Assembly (NCBI GenBank): GCA_964470345.1
Contig: CAYYBE010000006.1
Location: forward strand, 1 to 64,000
Length of the DNA: 64,000 nt
Source of the DNA: CAYYBE01 sp964470345
GTDB taxonomy: Bacteria; Babelota; Babeliae; Babelales; Babelaceae
Reading direction: 5' to 3'
The translations under genes and the position numbers were made by a program. Within the stretch, counting starts at the first letter, position 1; every line of letters begins with the position of its first letter. Shown here in pieces: positions 7,797 through 15,685 of the stretch. A model generated the notes under the pieces. It was not told where the DNA came from. It made no database searches and saw nothing but the letters and a program-made list of their open reading frames with translations.

Positions 7797-10382
7797 ATGA
7801 AAGCACAGCAACTTCGAACATTATTTATCAACTATTTTGTCCAAAAGGGGCACACGCATGTCCCCAGCTCATCCCTCATCCCCGCGCAAGATCCTACGCT
7901 CTTATTTGCCAATGCGGGCATGAACCAATTTAAAGATATTTTCTTAGGAAAAGAGAAGCGCTCTTATACCCGGGCAACGACCATCCAAAAGTGTATCCGG
8001 GCAGGGGGCAAGCATAACGACTTAGAAAACGTCGGTTTTACCAAGCGCCATTTAACCTTTTTTGAGATGCTCGGAAACTTCTCATTCGGCGACTACTTTA
8101 AAGAAGATGCTATCGCCTACGCCTGGGAATTTTTAACAAAAAATGTTGGTCTCGATCCCCAAAAGCTGTACGCCAGTGTCTTTCGGGAAGATGATGAAGC
8201 GTATGAGATTTGGCACAAGACCATTGGATTACCAACGTCACGAATTGTCAGATTAGGTGAAGCAGATAACTTCTGGCAGATGGGTGACACGGGTCCTTGC
8301 GGTCCATGCTCAGAAATTTACATCGATCGCGGCATAGAACTCGGCTGCGGTGCTCCCGAATGCGCACCCGGTTGCTCTTGCGATCGCTTTTTGGAAATCT
8401 GGAACTTAGTCTTTATGCAGTTTAACCGCCAAGCAGATGGTACCCAGTTACCACTGCAACAGAAAGGCGTTGATACCGGCATGGGGCTGGAACGGCTTGC
8501 CCTTGTGATCCAAAACAAAGATTCTGTCTTTCAAACGGACGAGTTTATGACCCTTATTGCCGCACTTGAAAAATTATCAGGTGTGTCGTACGAAAAAGCA
8601 GATAAAGTCACCAAGGCTGCTTTCCACGTACTTGCCGACCATGTCCGCTCAACCTCATGCGCCATTGCCGACGGCTGTATGCCGTCAAACGAGGGACGCG
8701 GCTATGTACTCAGAAAAATTATCCGACGCGCTGCCATGTTTGCACGTAAGTTGAAAGATGAGTCGATCTTTGCTCAACTGGTTCCCACCGTGATTGAAAC
8801 GCTGGGCGCAACCTATCCAGAGCTTGTCAAAAACCAAGCGCTTATTACCAAGACACTCTCAAGCGAAACTGAGAAATTTTCCCATAATCTCACCCGGGGA
8901 CAAGAGATTCTTGCTGGTTATTTTGCCCAACAAGAAAAGACGAAAATTATTACAGGAGAACAAGCCTTTACGCTCTATGACACCTACGGCTTCCCCCTGG
9001 AATTGACTAACGTAATTGCCCAAGAGCGTGGGTACTCCGTTGATGCTGCCGGTTTTGAAACCTATATGGAACAACAACGCCAACAATCGAGTAAAAAACA
9101 AGAAGCGGGTAAAGAGCAACTTCCTGACCTCGGCCTGACAACCGAATTTACCGGCTATCAAGAGTTAACAACCAACACTACAATTTCTGGCCTCATTTGT
9201 CGCGCAACGCAGGTTGAAACGGTCCCTGCTGGCGAACGCTGCTGGATTATTGCCCCGCAATCACCACTCTACGTTGAATGCGGAGGACAAGTCAGTGACG
9301 AGGGGTCTGTTACTCTTGGCACTACCCAAACAGCTATCCTTGGACTCAAAAAAGTTGGCAAAGCTATTGCCTGCGAGATAATTACCCCGGCACCGTTAAC
9401 AGTTGGCTCAGAGGTTACCCTCTCAGTAAACAAAGAACGCCGTTTGGCAACGATGCGTAACCATACGGCAACGCACATTTTGCAAAGCGCGCTTATGAAA
9501 GTGTTGGGCAAAGAGATTAAACAAGCAGGGTCACTGGTTACCCCTGAGTATCTGCGCTTTGATTTTAATTGGGCAGAGCAAATAACCCCTGAGCAAATTA
9601 AAGAAATTGAAACGATTGTAAACACAGCCATTCTTGCCAATATTCCCGTTTCTACTCAAAACACAACACTACAAAAAGCATCTGAGCAGGGCGTTATCGC
9701 CTTCTTTGGCGAAAAATATAATCCTGAGTCGGTACGTGTTGTAAAAATCCCTGAGGTGTCGGCAGAACTCTGCGGCGGTACGCACGTGACTGCAACCGGC
9801 GATATCGGCTGCTTTAAAATCACGGAAAGCACCTCGATCGGCGCCCGCCGCTTAGTCGGTGTTACCGGGCTTGGCGCTGTAAAACTGTTCCAAGAATATT
9901 TTGGGGTTGTTAAAGCACTTTCGCACGAATACAAAGTGCCGCACCAAGAATTGGTCCCTGCTATTAACCAACAGCAAGAAACGCTTAAGCTTGAGCAAAA
10001 GAACTTGGAAAAATGGCAACAACAGTGGTACAAGGCGATGGTCCCGCAATGGATCTCGACCGTTGAGACGGTTAAACAAGTACCATTCGGCTACGTTGAA
10101 ATTTCAGAGTTTAATCCAAAACTCTTGCGTGACATCGGACAGGATCTTATAAAAGCTCAGCCAGGCTTTTATGTGATTGTGTCTAAGAGTGGGGAACGGG
10201 TTACGTTCTTGGCAACACTTGCTCCTACACTTGTAGCCAATCTCTCGCTCAAAGATTTTGCTACGTTTGTTGGAACGCTGGGTCTTAAAGGCGGCGCTAA
10301 TGCTAACGCTGTTCAAGGCGGCGGCGCTGCTATGCCTCAAGACTTACAAGGCAAAATTCGCGGTTGGCTAGAAAAAGCCTAA
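7797..10382 (+). CDS. alaS: Alanyl-tRNA synthetase
   Basis: 861 residues, full length for bacterial AlaRS, which charges tRNA-Ala and clears mischarged Ser/Gly. Seen in order: class II catalytic core from the N-terminus (LFANAGMNQFKDIFLG, FEMLGNFSFGDYFK, GDTGPCGPCSEIYID, GMGLERLALV), a middle tRNA-binding region, the editing domain with HTATHILQSAL and the Zn-binding SAELCGGTHV, then a coiled region (about 715-750) and the C-Ala domain ending in GLKGGANANAVQGGG. All key motifs are intact. The ATG at 7797 follows AGAGGCTTTGT. The stop lies 3 bp before the stop of the convergent doc gene. Confidence 0.98.
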   Translation: MKAQQLRTLFINYFVQKGHTHVPSSSLIPAQDPTLLFANAGMNQFKDIFLGKEKRSYTRATTIQKCIRAGGKHNDLENVGFTKRHLTFFEMLGNFSFGDYFKEDAIAYAWEFLTKNVGLDPQKLYASVFREDDEAYEIWHKTIGLPTSRIVRLGEADNFWQMGDTGPCGPCSEIYIDRGIELGCGAPECAPGCSCDRFLEIWNLVFMQFNRQADGTQLPLQQKGVDTGMGLERLALVIQNKDSVFQTDEFMTLIAALEKLSGVSYEKADKVTKAAFHVLADHVRSTSCAIADGCMPSNEGRGYVLRKIIRRAAMFARKLKDESIFAQLVPTVIETLGATYPELVKNQALITKTLSSETEKFSHNLTRGQEILAGYFAQQEKTKIITGEQAFTLYDTYGFPLELTNVIAQERGYSVDAAGFETYMEQQRQQSSKKQEAGKEQLPDLGLTTEFTGYQELTTNTTISGLICRATQVETVPAGERCWIIAPQSPLYVECGGQVSDEGSVTLGTTQTAILGLKKVGKAIACEIITPAPLTVGSEVTLSVNKERRLATMRNHTATHILQSALMKVLGKEIKQAGSLVTPEYLRFDFNWAEQITPEQIKEIETIVNTAILANIPVSTQNTTLQKASEQGVIAFFGEKYNPESVRVVKIPEVSAELCGGTHVTATGDIGCFKITESTSIGARRLVGVTGLGAVKLFQEYFGVVKALSHEYKVPHQELVPAINQQQETLKLEQKNLEKWQQQWYKAMVPQWISTVETVKQVPFGYVEISEFNPKLLRDIGQDLIKAQPGFYVIVSKSGERVTFLATLAPTLVANLSLKDFATFVGTLGLKGGANANAVQGGGAAMPQDLQGKIRGWLEKA

Positions 10383-10385
10383 TTG

Positions 10386-10766
10386 TTACCGATTGTGAGC
10401 TTGCTTAAAGAACTCTGCTAATTGTTCTTTGGTCATCTCAGAACTTGCAACGCTTATTGCAATCTCATAAAGACTATCAAAGTCAATATCGAGAGTAATC
10501 CCGTTTCTATCAAGAAAAACCAGCGCCGAAATAATTCCCGTACGCTTATTCCCATCTACGAAGGGATGATTTTGAATGATATGAAAACAGTAGGCAGCAG
10601 CCATCTCATAGAGATCTGTACATAAAGGCTCGCCGAAAAATTCTGCGTGCGGTTGGGCAAGTGCAGATTCAAGAAGCCCCAAATCCCTGATACCACCAAC
10701 ACCCCCATAGGCATCAATAAACCGATCATGCAACCGCCACACGTGATCAAGAGGTACAGGTTTCAT
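10386..10766 (-). CDS. doc: Doc-type (Fic fold) toxin of a toxin-antitoxin pair
   Basis: 126 residues. The Fic/Doc signature HPFVDGNKRTG is at residues 67-77, preceded by the helix YEMAAAYCFHIIQN; the N-terminus GVGGIRDLGLLESALAQP is typical of death-on-curing toxins. Doc of phage P1 phosphorylates EF-Tu and stops translation; that activity here is inferred from the family. It starts 2 bp after the stop of the AbrB-like gene on the same strand, giving antitoxin-first order. The partner is an AbrB/MazE-like protein rather than a Phd-type one, so the pair is a shuffled combination. All Fic-loop residues (His, Asp, Gly-Asn-Lys-Arg) are present, so the toxin looks active. Confidence 0.9.
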   Translation of the reverse strand: MKPVPLDHVWRLHDRFIDAYGGVGGIRDLGLLESALAQPHAEFFGEPLCTDLYEMAAAYCFHIIQNHPFVDGNKRTGIISALVFLDRNGITLDIDFDSLYEIAISVASSEMTKEQLAEFFKQAHNR

Positions 10767-10768
10767 CG

Positions 10769-11008
10769 CTAAGTCCTAGCAAGTCTTTTGATTACAGGTT
10801 CATACTTCTTGATAATTCTCTCGGTTATTTCATCTAATTCTTTATCATTGGACTTTGATTTTTTAACCTTGGCAGAACTTATAATAAGAGCACCATCTTT
10901 AATAGCGACTATGAGCTCTGTTTTTTCATCAAAGCCAAGTATATTTAACACCGGCTTTTCGATCAGCAACGCCAAACTGTTCCCGTGTTTAATCAGTTTT
11001 TTCGTCAT
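10769..11008 (-). CDS. AbrB/MazE-like antitoxin
   Basis: 79 residues. Residues 1-45 form a swapped-hairpin AbrB/MazE DNA-binding domain: KKLIKHGNSLALLIEKPVL, then GFDEKTELIVAIKDGALIISSA. The C-terminal 30 residues are charged and helical (KSNDKELDEITERIIKKYEP), the likely toxin-neutralising tail. The ATG at 11008 follows AAAGGAGCGTTTC, a strong ribosome site, and the gene precedes doc with a 2-bp gap. An inverted repeat upstream (11026-11056) overlaps a possible promoter, consistent with self-repression. The N-terminal domain closely resembles that of the 185-residue protein at 61720. Confidence 0.85.
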   Translation of the reverse strand: MTKKLIKHGNSLALLIEKPVLNILGFDEKTELIVAIKDGALIISSAKVKKSKSNDKELDEITERIIKKYEPVIKRLART

Positions 11009-11025
11009 GAAACGCTCCTTTATTT

Positions 11026-11056
11026 GGTGTGAACTCTATTTATAGGTTACCACACC
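11026..11056 (-). promoter_or_regulatory. Inverted repeat, probable operator of the toxin-antitoxin pair
   Basis: GGTGTG-AAC at 11026 and its partner GTT-ac-CACACC ending at 11056 form an interrupted palindrome just upstream of the antitoxin start. On the minus strand the centre reads CTATAAATAG, which could serve as a -10 box. A palindrome over the promoter fits autoregulation by the AbrB-like protein; binding is not shown by sequence alone. Confidence 0.45.
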
Positions 11057-11095
11057 GTATCCACATTGTATATACTTGATCCCCGTGAAAAACTT

Positions 11096-11120
11096 GAGGG
11101 AGCATGTAGCATGCTCCCTC
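11096..11120 (-). terminator. Rho-independent terminator of the exported AAA ATPase gene
   Basis: Perfect 11-bp stem GAGGGAGCATG / CATGCTCCCTC with a 3-base loop, 32 bp past the stop at 11152. On the minus strand the stem is followed by AAGTTTTTC, a short T run. It insulates the ATPase gene from the toxin-antitoxin pair downstream. Confidence 0.75.
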
Positions 11121-11151
11121 TAAAATTTAAACGTATGTTAATGAGCTTTAA

Positions 11152-12786
11152 TTAACGGCTACCAAATACTTTATTAAAGGTACCCCTAATATCAGCGTAC
11201 TGAGCAGCAGTTCCCAGAAGATCAATCGGCAATCTCAAGAGACTATGGGCAACCCCCATAGAACTACTCACACCGTGCGCAACATCAAACTCTGTTTGGA
11301 ACTTGCGCTTCATCTTTTCAGCCATCGTTTCAACGTCAGCTGACACTTTTTTCTTATTCTCAAGCAAGAGCTTAAGTAAGACCGATTTTGTCAGAGCCTC
11401 TGGATCGCGATTATTAATAGTAAGTTCGATGCGACAAGTTTGCGCAAAGTTCTCAAGCTGACGAATACTCATGTTGTCACTTTGAGAAACAAGCGCTTTC
11501 ATAAGGCCTGTATCTAAGCAAACTCGTTTACGAGCAGCTTCTGGCAAGGCACGTCCCATGAAATGTTTTAACAGAGCTTCCCGATCTTTTTTATCAGGGT
11601 TCTTGATTTCAACCGTGTTAAATCCATCAAAGCGGTTAATAATTCGGCGATCAATATCTTTAAGCTCTAAGTTGGTTGCCAAAAGAACAACAATAGGGAG
11701 TTTCTTATTGCGAACTTCGTCCATACAGAGCCACAATGTTTTTGCAGCGTTTGTATATTCTTGTTCCCCTACTTTACCACTCGAGTCATATTTCTTACTT
11801 GCAAAGCCATCAAACTCATCGATAAACAGAACAACTGGACGCTTTGATTCTTGAGCTTTTTGTGCAGCTTCAACAAAGGCATCTTGTACGTTTTTAGCAC
11901 CCTGCCCAACATAACTGCCAACAATCGTTGAACCTTTTTTCTCGATCAATTCACTACCACTCTTTTTAGCGATAGCTGCGGCCCAGGTTGATTTACCATT
12001 ACCTGGAGGACCATATAACAGCATTCTATCAACAAAAAGACCATCTTTTTTGCCACCCTTTTTCTGCATATCTGCAGCGCAGCCTTTTAAGTCTTCAATC
12101 AAGAATTTAAACTCTTTACGCAGTTCACCGACCATTTCTTTTCCAGCTGATCCAGGTATTTGCTGGATTGTGCTATCATCTTGACCGGCAAGTAATGGGG
12201 TATTTTGTTGTTTATTCCTTGAGAACCAAGAGAACCAGCCCTTTTTAGGCTGCTCTACCTGGATATCTTCCATTAGAGGCTGTTCTTCCACAAGCGGCTG
12301 TTCTACCGTTTTTGCATTTCTATGAAACAGCGATCTGAAAAAGCCCGCTTTTTGGGGTTGTTCAACGACGGGTTGTGTCATATCTTTTCTTGGATCAGCC
12401 AATTGAGTTTGAGTTTGCGCAGCAGCTGGAGCTTGTCGTCCCAGTAAACGGGCTAACAAACTACGCTTTGGTTGCACAACAGGCTTTGGTTCTCCCTTTT
12501 TAGGACCAGAAAAGAACTTTGTCCACAGGCCAACGCCGGCCTTTTCTGCCTGTTTATTATTATTTTCTTGATTTGCTGCTTGAGCAGACTTTTTGCCCAA
12601 GGTCGACATCAATTTTGCCCAAAATCCAGATCGTTTCTGAGCTTCAGCTTGTTCGGCTTCCGCCTGCTTTTCAGCGGCGCTTTTTCCCCACCAGCCAGAA
12701 AACATATGGTTAGACTGGCCAGAAGAGTACACAGGGGCCATAAAAAAACATGGTAAAATCAGAAGGAGCAGAATTGGGAATTTCAT
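11152..12786 (-). CDS. Exported AAA+ ATPase with repeated aromatic N-terminal motifs
   Basis: About 544 residues. A signal peptide (MKFPILLLLILPCFFMAPVYSSGQ) is followed by a 190-residue low-complexity region with about six short repeats built as Gly/Arg-aromatic-aromatic-x-Lys/Arg-Leu/Phe (FSGWWGK, SGFWAKLM, VGLWTKFF, RSLLARLL, AGFFRSLF, KGWFSWFSR). Then a single AAA domain: Walker A YGPPGNGKST near 259-266, Walker B LFIDEFD near 320-326, sensor 1 LLATNLE and a second-region RRIINRFDG, closest to FtsH/katanin/spastin-type modules, and a helical C-domain. No protease motif follows. The ATG at 12786 is chosen because GGAG lies between it and the upstream ATG at 12801. ATP is lacking in the periplasm, so action in the host or inverted membrane topology is likely. 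Confidence 0.85.
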   Translation of the reverse strand: MKFPILLLLILPCFFMAPVYSSGQSNHMFSGWWGKSAAEKQAEAEQAEAQKRSGFWAKLMSTLGKKSAQAANQENNNKQAEKAGVGLWTKFFSGPKKGEPKPVVQPKRSLLARLLGRQAPAAAQTQTQLADPRKDMTQPVVEQPQKAGFFRSLFHRNAKTVEQPLVEEQPLMEDIQVEQPKKGWFSWFSRNKQQNTPLLAGQDDSTIQQIPGSAGKEMVGELRKEFKFLIEDLKGCAADMQKKGGKKDGLFVDRMLLYGPPGNGKSTWAAAIAKKSGSELIEKKGSTIVGSYVGQGAKNVQDAFVEAAQKAQESKRPVVLFIDEFDGFASKKYDSSGKVGEQEYTNAAKTLWLCMDEVRNKKLPIVVLLATNLELKDIDRRIINRFDGFNTVEIKNPDKKDREALLKHFMGRALPEAARKRVCLDTGLMKALVSQSDNMSIRQLENFAQTCRIELTINNRDPEALTKSVLLKLLLENKKKVSADVETMAEKMKRKFQTEFDVAHGVSSSMGVAHSLLRLPIDLLGTAAQYADIRGTFNKVFGSR

Positions 12787-12993
12787 CGCTGTTGTCTCCA
12801 TACACTAGAATTTATAGACAAAATCATATCGTTTTTCAGTTTAACAGATCCCACGAAAAATCAAATACCCCCGAAAAATCAAGCTTTTTTGCCTGTTCAT
12901 TGACCAAAAAGCTCATCTTTCTAGCCTCTACGCTCACCCGGGAAGAATTCTGCCCCTGCTATACGCTCAAAACCCCGAGAGATAAAGCAAAAT

Positions 12994-13021
12994 TTGACAA
13001 AATTATCTACTTTGGTATGCT
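12994..13021 (+). promoter_or_regulatory. Sigma-70-type promoter for the DEAD-box helicase gene
   Basis: TTGACA at 12994-12999 is a consensus -35 box; TATGCT at 13016-13021 is a near-consensus -10 box, with a 16-bp spacer. Transcription would begin near 13028, about 65 bp before the helicase ATG. The rest of the 12787-13093 interval holds no gene I can support. Confidence 0.65.
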
Positions 13022-13093
13022 TAAAATCGTACTAACTGAATCAAGCCCCGACCTTCACTTTAACCTCTTTCAACATTTTCGAGTTGCAATCAT

Positions 13094-14803
13094 ATGAATA
13101 CACCTTCTTTAGACGAACAGATTGTTCCGACATCTTTCCAATCATTACCCCTTAATAGCCAACTTCAAGAAAAGCTTGCTGCTCTTGGTTTTACGGTTCC
13201 TACCGAAATCCAGGCAAAAGCAATTCCTCTTTTAATTGCGCATGACAAAATCGACATTCATGGCCAAGCACAAACAGGTACTGGTAAAACATTAGCCTTT
13301 GGTCTCCCTTTACTCCAAAAAATTAATACAAGTTCTCGTACCACCCAGGCAATCATTATTGCTCCTACACGCGAACTTGCATTGCAAATTTGTGACTCTC
13401 TTCGTCCGTTTGCCCAAGCACTGCGTGTCAGCATTGATGCCATTTACGGTGGCGCCTCTATTGAAGCTCAGATCAGAAGTTTACGCCAAGGACTCCACAT
13501 TGTTGTAGGAACTCCAGGACGTCTTCGTGATCACCTTGAGAGAAAAACACTGAATCTCCAAGGAATCAAGACACTTGTTCTTGATGAAGCTGACATTATG
13601 CTCGACATGGGCTTTAAAGAAGAAATTGAAGAAATTTTAAAGTTCATGCCTAAAGACCGAGAAATCTGGCTCTTCTCAGCAACGGTCAAAGGTGGCATTA
13701 ATGACATCATGACGAACTACATGAAAAATCCTATTTCTGTACGCGTCAGCAGAAAGCAAGTACTTACTGCCAATACAAAACACTATTATTGCGTAGTTCC
13801 TGGTAGAAATCGTCTTAATGCACTCTGCCGATTTATCGAAAGTGCCCCTCAATTTTACGGATTCATTTTCTGTCAAACAAAATTGTTAACTGCTGAAATT
13901 GCCGAACAACTCTTAGTTCGCGGATTCAAAGTTGGTTCTTTGCATGGTGACATGAGTCAACCACAACGTAATACAACGGTTCGTCGTTTTAAAGGCAAAG
14001 AGATCAACATCCTTGTTGCAACTGACGTTGCTGCACGCGGTATTGATATTGCAAATTTAACACACGTTGTTAACTACTCTCTCTCAGAAGACCAAGAAGC
14101 ATATGTTCACCGCACCGGTCGAACAGGACGTGCTGGTCGAGACGGTATTGCTATCACCTTTGTGAGCAAAAGCGAAGTACGTTATCTGCAAACGCTCCAA
14201 AGAAAATTTGGTGTCGTCATCAATCCGATCGACGTTCCTTCCCGTCAAGACATGATTTTGTCTCGCATCAAAGAGATTGAAGCATATCTTGCCAGCTCTA
14301 TTGAACGCATGACTCCGGAAGAACATGAGCTTAACGTGCTCATTGACAAATTAACACCAGAGCAAGTTAAAAATACCCTGAAACAGGTGCTCTTCGATAA
14401 GTTTCTTCAGGTTGTATACGAAGAAGAAGAGATTTCCAAAACACCGTCATTTGAAAATGTTAGTCAAGAAACAGGTGATTCAACCGAGATTTTCCTTACG
14501 GTTGGTTCAGACGATGGCGTACGTCCAGAAGATATTGCTCAGTTACTTGAAGTTCTTAAAATCAATAAAGATGCTATTCTGCGAGTTCGCCTTATTAAGC
14601 GTAGAACGTTTATCCACGTTGCAAACGACGCGGTTAAAGACATCTTGAACAAGTTACAAAATAAGAAAATCCGTGGCAGAGCTATTCGAGCCTTTGTTGC
14701 TACTCCAAATGAAGGTGGCCAACGCGAACACCGTGGTGGCGAAAACCGTGGCTCACGCTCAGGTGGACAACGCCGTTCGTTTGGCAGAGATCGCCGACGA
14801 TAA
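13094..14803 (+). CDS. DEAD-box RNA helicase (CsdA/DbpA-like)
   Basis: 569 residues. Motifs in order: Q motif (FTVPTEIQAKAIP, about 33-45), Walker A AQTGTGKT (59-66), PTRELALQ, GTPGRLRDH, DEAD in VLDEADIMLDMGF (about 164), SAT, then the second RecA domain with ARGIDIANLTHVVNY and HRTGRTGRAGR. Residues about 455-545 form a DbpA/CsdA-type RNA-binding domain (TVGSDDGVRPEDIAQLL), and the tail is Arg/Gly-rich (RGGENRGSRSGGQRR). It probably remodels rRNA or cold-stabilised mRNA. A consensus promoter at 12994 and a terminator at 14835 make it a single-gene unit. Confidence 0.95.
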   Translation: MNTPSLDEQIVPTSFQSLPLNSQLQEKLAALGFTVPTEIQAKAIPLLIAHDKIDIHGQAQTGTGKTLAFGLPLLQKINTSSRTTQAIIIAPTRELALQICDSLRPFAQALRVSIDAIYGGASIEAQIRSLRQGLHIVVGTPGRLRDHLERKTLNLQGIKTLVLDEADIMLDMGFKEEIEEILKFMPKDREIWLFSATVKGGINDIMTNYMKNPISVRVSRKQVLTANTKHYYCVVPGRNRLNALCRFIESAPQFYGFIFCQTKLLTAEIAEQLLVRGFKVGSLHGDMSQPQRNTTVRRFKGKEINILVATDVAARGIDIANLTHVVNYSLSEDQEAYVHRTGRTGRAGRDGIAITFVSKSEVRYLQTLQRKFGVVINPIDVPSRQDMILSRIKEIEAYLASSIERMTPEEHELNVLIDKLTPEQVKNTLKQVLFDKFLQVVYEEEEISKTPSFENVSQETGDSTEIFLTVGSDDGVRPEDIAQLLEVLKINKDAILRVRLIKRRTFIHVANDAVKDILNKLQNKKIRGRAIRAFVATPNEGGQREHRGGENRGSRSGGQRRSFGRDRRR

Positions 14804-14834
14804 AGCTATAGACCTAGCTCTTTTAATTTACACC

Positions 14835-14869
14835 AATAAATAAGGGGACGAAAAGTCCCCTTATTTATT
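14835..14869 (+). terminator. Intrinsic terminator after the DEAD-box helicase
   Basis: A 15-bp perfect stem AATAAATAAGGGGAC / GTCCCCTTATTTATT around a GAAAA loop, 32 bp past the helicase stop. The A/T-rich outer stem supplies the T tract in both directions, so it can also end the convergent gene that stops at 14907. Confidence 0.9.
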
Positions 14870-14906
14870 GAGAATAGTCGCGTAGGCAAGAATCTTATCG
14901 GAAAAA

Positions 14907-15635
14907 TTAATTAGTTTCCCAAGTCTCTTCAGTTTCTTTTTCAGGAGCCACTTGTTGTCGTCTTCTTGCAAGTCGCTTTTCGAGTTCTGATGAGAGCGTG
15001 ATGTCTTTTGGGGCTACCGGTTTTACTTGTGTTGCAGCCTTCTTTAACGGCGGTCGTGCGCGAATAGCTTGAAGCAACTCATCGTTTTGCGTTTTGACTC
15101 CGGGTGTTTTTGTCCCTTGAGAGATACTCACCTTTTTTAATCGAGTTCCCTCTGTAATCGCTTTGAGAAGATCCTGATTAGCCTTGGGAGCTTCAATTTT
15201 CTTTGTTTGCGGCTTAACTGTCCTACCTGATGTTGTGGGAGCCTCAATAATTGGTGGTGGTGGCGCTTCAGGAATACCCATTCCAGGAAGTGCGGGCGCT
15301 TCAGGGATCACCGGTATATCTGACAAGGTTTTACCCGTTGTTTGCATATACTCTTTAATGCTCATCAGTTTGGCACGCAATGGGTCTGCCGGATCTTTAA
15401 AGGCTGCAATTGCCTCATCAAGATATTTAATATAATCGGCCGCCGCAAGCTCAACTCGTGGCGCAGGCGCTGCCGGAGTGCTCATAACCACAGCTTTCTT
15501 GGGCTTTGGCGTTTTTGCAATCTCTTGCGTGAGTTTGGCAAATTGGTTCTGCAACGTTGCCAGCTCTTGTTGTGCATAGGCCATTCCGAACATCTGCGTA
15601 AGCATGCAGCCTACTAAACATACTATTCTCTTCAT
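14907..15635 (-). CDS. Secreted protein with proline-rich, tandem WH2-like and acidic-Trp segments (candidate actin regulator)
   Basis: 242 residues. Signal peptide MKRIVCLVGCMLTQMFGMAYAQQ; a helical N-part (22-100); a Pro-rich stretch (PEAPALPGMGIPEAPPPPII, 111-130); two copies of a WH2-like motif, DLLKAITEGTRLKKV (155-169) and ELLQAIRARPPLKKA (186-200); a basic amphipathic helix SSELEKRLARRRQQ (215-228); and an acidic end with one Trp (EKETEETWETN, W239). The order proline-rich, WH2, WH2, central helix, acidic-Trp is that of eukaryotic WASP-family VCA regions and of rickettsial RickA. WH2 motifs bind G-actin. Actin or Arp2/3 binding here is inference from motif order; the acidic part is short. 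The ATG follows AAAGGGAGTGT. Confidence 0.8.
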   Translation of the reverse strand: MKRIVCLVGCMLTQMFGMAYAQQELATLQNQFAKLTQEIAKTPKPKKAVVMSTPAAPAPRVELAAADYIKYLDEAIAAFKDPADPLRAKLMSIKEYMQTTGKTLSDIPVIPEAPALPGMGIPEAPPPPIIEAPTTSGRTVKPQTKKIEAPKANQDLLKAITEGTRLKKVSISQGTKTPGVKTQNDELLQAIRARPPLKKAATQVKPVAPKDITLSSELEKRLARRRQQVAPEKETEETWETN

Positions 15636-15685
15636 ACACTCCCTTTTGCCCTCGTTAGAGTACTTTTACGAACGTTCTCTTCTCA

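Noticed and set aside
12750..13097. Plus-strand open frame upstream of the DEAD-box helicase
   Set aside because: It starts inside the AAA ATPase gene on the other strand, runs through the helicase promoter and shows no domain or ribosome site.
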